From contig JAUYSE010000121.1 in NCBI GenBank assembly GCA_030696465.1, positions 1-17,349 of the forward strand: a stretch of DNA of 17,349 bases, in the 5' to 3' direction. Origin of the DNA: Legionellaceae bacterium (lineage in GTDB: Bacteria; Pseudomonadota; Gammaproteobacteria; Legionellales; Legionellaceae). Positions 14,545 through 17,349 of the stretch are shown here, one piece after another (positions within the stretch are counted from its first letter, which is position 1; every line of letters begins with the position of its first letter). Below the pieces are notes generated by a model. It had not been told where the DNA came from and ran no database searches. It saw only the letters and a program-made list of their open reading frames with translations. The position numbers were made by a program, and so were the translations under genes.

Positions 14545-15276
14545 TTATCGAGCTATCAGCGTCAGCACTGCTAGAATTACCATACTGAGATCCTCTACTA
14601 GCGTGATGCTGGAAAGAGGAACTCTCAGTATCGTGCCTAAACAAGCGCAATATATTTTTTGTTTTTTTAATAAACTGTTAATGACGCCAATACTTGAAAA
14701 GCCCATGATTAAAATGGTCAATAGCTGCGTGCCCACTGGAAGCCAATTCGTTAAATATAAGATGCCCAGACTTAATTCTAAGAAGGGATAAATAAAACCA
14801 TATCCGTACCATCGACGAGCCAATAAATCGTAAGTAGCATAACCATTGGCAAAACCCTTTATATCCAATAATTTAAAAGCAGAAAAAACCAAGAAAAAAC
14901 CTGCCATAAATTGATTCATCCAACCGTGCCAGTTTATGCCCTGCCAATGAACATTGTTAAGAGCGGAGATGCCCAAAATATAAATTGCAATTAAGAATAT
15001 GGGGTAATATGCGGATATGCCCTTAGGGGCTTCCTCCGTTATACTAAGCACTTGTGGATCTACCTTACTATCTGTAATCGCCTGTAACTGATAATTTCCA
15101 GCGGCTGATACGTATGTATTAAGCTCATCGAGTAAGGGGGCTTTTATAGCTTCTATCTGGAGCATCGGCGGATTAAGCGTTACCTCAATGACCTTCACAT
15201 GCGATGAGAGTGATGACTGAATTTTTTCAATACAAGAATCACAATGCATCCCTTTAATATGATAAGTAAATTTCAT
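14545..15276 (-). CDS. HMA domain-MauE/DoxX-like membrane protein
   Basis: A 243-residue fusion. Residues 1-65 are a heavy-metal-associated domain with GMHCDSC at 9-15. After a linker (65-90) come about five membrane segments near 92-108, 121-140, 158-177, 182-202 and 222-242. They carry the MauE-like pattern, including the late CACLGTILRVPLSSITLVED (210 on), where the Cys-Ala-Cys and the following Glu are conserved. Such proteins are thought to act in redox or metal handling at the inner membrane, the soluble CxxC domain facing the cytoplasm, but the reaction is not known. The start is ATG, nine bases after AGGAGG. It is a single gene, divergent from the MerR regulator gene 450 bp away, and a regulatory link is possible but not shown. 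Confidence 0.88.
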   Translation of the reverse strand: MKFTYHIKGMHCDSCIEKIQSSLSSHVKVIEVTLNPPMLQIEAIKAPLLDELNTYVSAAGNYQLQAITDSKVDPQVLSITEEAPKGISAYYPIFLIAIYILGISALNNVHWQGINWHGWMNQFMAGFFLVFSAFKLLDIKGFANGYATYDLLARRWYGYGFIYPFLELSLGILYLTNWLPVGTQLLTILIMGFSSIGVINSLLKKQKIYCACLGTILRVPLSSITLVEDLSMVILAVLTLIAR

Positions 15277-15401
15277 TGATATTATCCTCCTTTAACGCTA
15301 TCGCGTTTTATCATTAAGACAAACGTTACGATATCTTCAGTATAGATGTAAAGTGCTTATCAAAATACTTAATTACTGACCTTACGCACGCAAAACTGTC
15401 A

Positions 15402-15608
15402 TCAACTATGTCTCCGCGATTTTTTAATTACCTTTCTATGTGTCACTTTGATTAAAAAAACGTCATCCAGAGCCGGTTTTAATGAAGTTAAATTCTCTGC
15501 AAATTCCGCGATGGATCCCCTTGCCGCTGGATCGCTCTGTCTGCAGGAAATTTCTTGCAGAATTTCCAATACCGCTCGTGGTGGGCTATTATTACAAGCT
15601 ATGATATT
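15402..15608 (-). pseudogene. Unidentified ORF remnant
   Basis: The minus strand is open for 68 codons between two stops with no ATG. The translation looks protein-like: PPRAVLEILQEIS, then SIAEFAENLTSLKPALDDVF and a basic tail ending KKSRRHS. I do not recognise the family. With no initiation site except a TTG, it is best read as the 3' end of a decayed gene, although a 56-codon TTG-started small protein is possible. A near-perfect 20-bp palindrome lies within it at 15541-15560. The rest of the 450-bp gap, 15277-15401, shows nothing I can name. Confidence 0.35.
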
Positions 15609-15674
15609 TTAAGACCCCTTGGCGTTGAAATAAGTAAACATAATTAAGTTTATTAATAATATATTAAAAAACGC

Positions 15675-15705
15675 TTGACCCTATTCTTACTATATACCTT
15701 ACCTT
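15675..15705 (+). promoter_or_regulatory. Candidate MerR-type promoter
   Basis: TTGACC (15675-15680) and TACCTT (15700-15705) are 19 bases apart, the long spacer expected for promoters controlled by MerR-family activators. The spacer CTATTCTTACTATATACCT has only a partial dyad (CTAT and ATAT around TTAC), so autoregulation is likely but not proven. The gene that follows has a strong AAGGAGG eight bases before its ATG. Confidence 0.45.
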
Positions 15706-15726
15706 TGTATTCAAGGAGGGAACACA

Positions 15727-16674
15727 ATGACTCAATGGTTCGTAAAAGACTTAAGTAAAGTAACTGGGATTTCAGTGCAAACCCTGCATCATTATGATCG
15801 TATTCAATTACTCAAGCCGTCATTACGACTCACCAATGGATATCGTGTTTACTCTGAAAAGGATTTATTGAAATTACAGCAGATTATTGCGTTAAAGTTT
15901 TTCGGTTTTGAGTTATCACAAATCAAAACCTTACTCTCTGAAGAAAGTAGTGCGCTCAAGCATTTTAACAGCCAAGCACAGTTGTTAGAGCAAAAAGCAA
16001 GCGCTTTACTTGAGGGGGCCAAAACCTTAAGAGGCATTATTGATGCTGTTGATGACCATAAATCCATTCCTTGGAAAACCATTATACAATTAATAGAGGT
16101 ATATAAAATGACAGAACATCTTGAACATAGCTGGGTTAAAGAAATATTTACGCCAGATGAATTAAAACAATATGTTGAGTTTGAAAAAGAAATGAAAGCC
16201 AATAAAACGCCTGAGCAAAAAGCAGCATTTCAAAAAGAATGGAACCAACTCTTGGATGAGATAAAGCAGAGCCAAAATCAAGATCCGAGCTCAGCGATAG
16301 GTATTCAATTAGGTAAGAAGTACATGGAACGGGTTAATGGACTCTACGGTAAAAAATATGCACATCTCAGAACCAAAAAATGGGAAAAAGGTTTTGGAGA
16401 AGGTAAAGGTCTTGATGACATTGGCTTAACTCCAGAAATCATGGCATGGTTAGAAAAAGCGTTAGATGCTTATTGGAATGACCGAATTTACAGTATTCTT
16501 GCGAAAGTTGGAAAAAGCCCTTCTTCTACCGTGTTAGCACTTTGGAATGAAGCGCTGGATGATATGTATGGCGAAGAAACTTCACGTAAAAAAGTCATTT
16601 ATGAAATGGCTTTAAATGATAATAAGGTGAGTCCGGAAGCAAAGGCTTGGCTTAAAACGATCTTAAGTTCCTAA
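15727..16674 (+). CDS. MerR-family regulator with TipAS ligand-binding domain
   Basis: A 315-residue transcription regulator. Residues about 5-72 are a MerR winged helix (VKDLSKVTGISVQTLHHYD, NGYRVYSEKDL, LKFFGFELSQIK). Residues 75-115 form the dimer coiled coil. Residues about 130-275 match the TipAS domain with its typical W..LF.EI-like segments and YGKKYA/YWNDRI parts. TipAS domains bind hydrophobic or peptide drugs and trigger activation in Streptomyces TipAL and relatives. There are no cysteines in the whole protein, so it is not a metal- or redox-sensing MerR. The start has a near-perfect Shine-Dalgarno. It is followed by a strong intrinsic terminator, so it is monocistronic. Its targets may be itself and the divergent HMA-MauE gene, but that is inferred. 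Confidence 0.92.
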   Translation: MTQWFVKDLSKVTGISVQTLHHYDRIQLLKPSLRLTNGYRVYSEKDLLKLQQIIALKFFGFELSQIKTLLSEESSALKHFNSQAQLLEQKASALLEGAKTLRGIIDAVDDHKSIPWKTIIQLIEVYKMTEHLEHSWVKEIFTPDELKQYVEFEKEMKANKTPEQKAAFQKEWNQLLDEIKQSQNQDPSSAIGIQLGKKYMERVNGLYGKKYAHLRTKKWEKGFGEGKGLDDIGLTPEIMAWLEKALDAYWNDRIYSILAKVGKSPSSTVLALWNEALDDMYGEETSRKKVIYEMALNDNKVSPEAKAWLKTILSS

Positions 16675-16686
16675 AAAGAGAGTGTT

Positions 16687-16732
16687 GATAGTGTTTGTTA
16701 GTATTAAAAACAGCTGACAAACCTATCTTTTT
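16687..16732 (+). terminator. Intrinsic terminator of the MerR/TipAS gene
   Basis: GATAG plus GTTTGTTAG (16687-16701, with one bulged T) pairs with CTGACAAAC plus CTATC (16714-16727), giving a 14-bp stem with one G-U pair and a 12-base loop. It is followed directly by five T residues (16728-16732). Position, 12 bases after the stop codon, fits a Rho-independent terminator. Confidence 0.75.
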
Positions 16733-16776
16733 CCGTCAATATACGTCTCTTTTTATTTGAGATGGGAATCATCGGT

Positions 16777-17283
16777 ATGCGAAGTCTTGTTTTATTATCA
16801 GTTACACTCTTAAGTTTATGCTCCTTTGCTGCGGCTAATGAAACAACTGCGCCGAATACAAACCGCATCGCGGTACAAGGAGCGCTTGCAACGGATGGCA
16901 ATCTCGGAATTGGCATTGTTAATTATGCACCAAACACTGAATTGGGTTTGACTTTATCCGGTAGCTTTAACAACGCCCAATATCCAACTCAGACTCTCAC
17001 CTCTGTTATTTTTGGTGGATTAAGAAAACAAATTGGAGAGCAAACTTTTTTTGCTTACGGTATTAATACGTTAGGAACCTTTGGTAAAGTGAATGGTGTA
17101 AGTATTCATTCAGATTATGCAATTGGTCCCTATGTTTCTTTGGAGCAAATGCTGACGTATCACTTTATGTTAAGCGGCTGGATTGAGCCTTATCAGTATC
17201 AATATGAAAATTTTGGTGGAGCCGCTGTTTCTACGAATAGTTTCTTCGCCGCTGGTGGAATAGCGATTAATTATTTATTTTAA
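16777..17283 (+). CDS. Small outer-membrane beta-barrel protein
   Basis: A 168-residue exported protein. A Sec signal peptide (MRSLVLLSVTLLSLCSFAAA, cut before NE) precedes about 145 residues of alternating polar and hydrophobic beta strands rich in Gly, Tyr and Phe, for example GNLGIGIVNYAPNTELGLTL and FFAYGINTLGTFG. It ends IAINYLF, with the terminal Phe used for BAM recognition of outer-membrane barrels. The size suggests a six- to eight-strand barrel. No specific family was recognised. The ATG at 16777 gives a compact signal peptide; an ATG at 16762 would add five residues, and neither start has a strong ribosome site. The gene is complete and follows the terminator of the MerR gene, so it has its own promoter, which I cannot place. 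Confidence 0.75.
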   Translation: MRSLVLLSVTLLSLCSFAAANETTAPNTNRIAVQGALATDGNLGIGIVNYAPNTELGLTLSGSFNNAQYPTQTLTSVIFGGLRKQIGEQTFFAYGINTLGTFGKVNGVSIHSDYAIGPYVSLEQMLTYHFMLSGWIEPYQYQYENFGGAAVSTNSFFAAGGIAINYLF

Positions 17284-17294
17284 TTATCTGCGGG

Positions 17295-17331
17295 AGCTTA
17301 TTACCTCAGTTGTTGTCCCGGGTATTAAGCT
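17295..17331 (+). repeat. Inverted repeat after the barrel-protein gene
   Basis: AGCTTATTACC (17295-17305) pairs with GGTATTAAGCT (17321-17331) with one mismatch and a 15-base loop. No T-run follows. It sits 12 bases after the stop codon, so it may be a weak terminator or an mRNA-stabilising hairpin. Confidence 0.35.
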
Positions 17332-17349
17332 GAATCTTCTACACAAGTT

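Noticed and set aside
14369..17326. An 11-base match (CCCGGGTATTA) near 14370 and near 17317
   Set aside because: Repeats of this length occur by chance in 17 kb and the flanks differ.
1..17349. CRISPR array, transposon ends, tRNA or rRNA genes
   Set aside because: No spaced direct repeats, transposase-like frames or RNA gene signatures were seen.

Overview
The window looks like a stretch of chromosome from a low-GC gammaproteobacterium. Host-associated Legionellales are my best guess, from the AT-rich composition, the protein family mix (autotransporter, secreted choloylglycine-type hydrolase, TipAS-type MerR, HMA-MauE protein) and degraded gene remnants between intact genes. No rRNA, tRNA, CRISPR array, transposase or phage gene is visible. 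The assignment rests on overall appearance, not on a marker gene.

Region 1 (1-8802) is a candidate sulfation region. Two tandem, paralogous TPR-type sulfotransferases lie on the plus strand; the first is cut by the window edge and the two are coupled by an ATGA overlap. Facing them on the minus strand are, in transcription order, a bifunctional sulfate adenylyltransferase/APS kinase that makes PAPS, a small DUF2061 membrane protein 2 bp behind it, a 958-residue autotransporter with a regular 25-26-residue repeat passenger, and a lipoprotein alpha/beta hydrolase. PAPS is the sulfate donor that sulfotransferases use, so the enzyme that makes the donor and two enzymes that could consume it sit within 9 kb. 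The acceptor is not evident.

Region 2 (8803-10685) has a 456-bp intergenic stretch with a clear promoter for the PAPS synthetase gene, a minus-strand remnant of a phosphoribosyltransferase gene and a -10 box for the next gene. That gene encodes an intact MBL-fold/beta-CASP/RNA-specificity-domain hydrolase on the plus strand.

Region 3 (10686-12969) is a minus-strand run: a cyclase-family (kynurenine-formamidase-like) hydrolase, an unrecognised exported protein, and an RraA-family protein that begins with the first half of an Lrp/AsnC helix-turn-helix.

Region 4 (13252-17349) holds a secreted choloylglycine-hydrolase-family Ntn hydrolase (plus), a 31-bp-arm intergenic hairpin, an HMA-MauE membrane protein (minus), an unidentified ORF remnant, a MerR/TipAS regulator (plus) with a good intrinsic terminator, and a small outer-membrane beta-barrel protein (plus). 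The 282-bp gap at 12970-13251 shows only a weak palindrome and a 30-codon ORF that I do not call.
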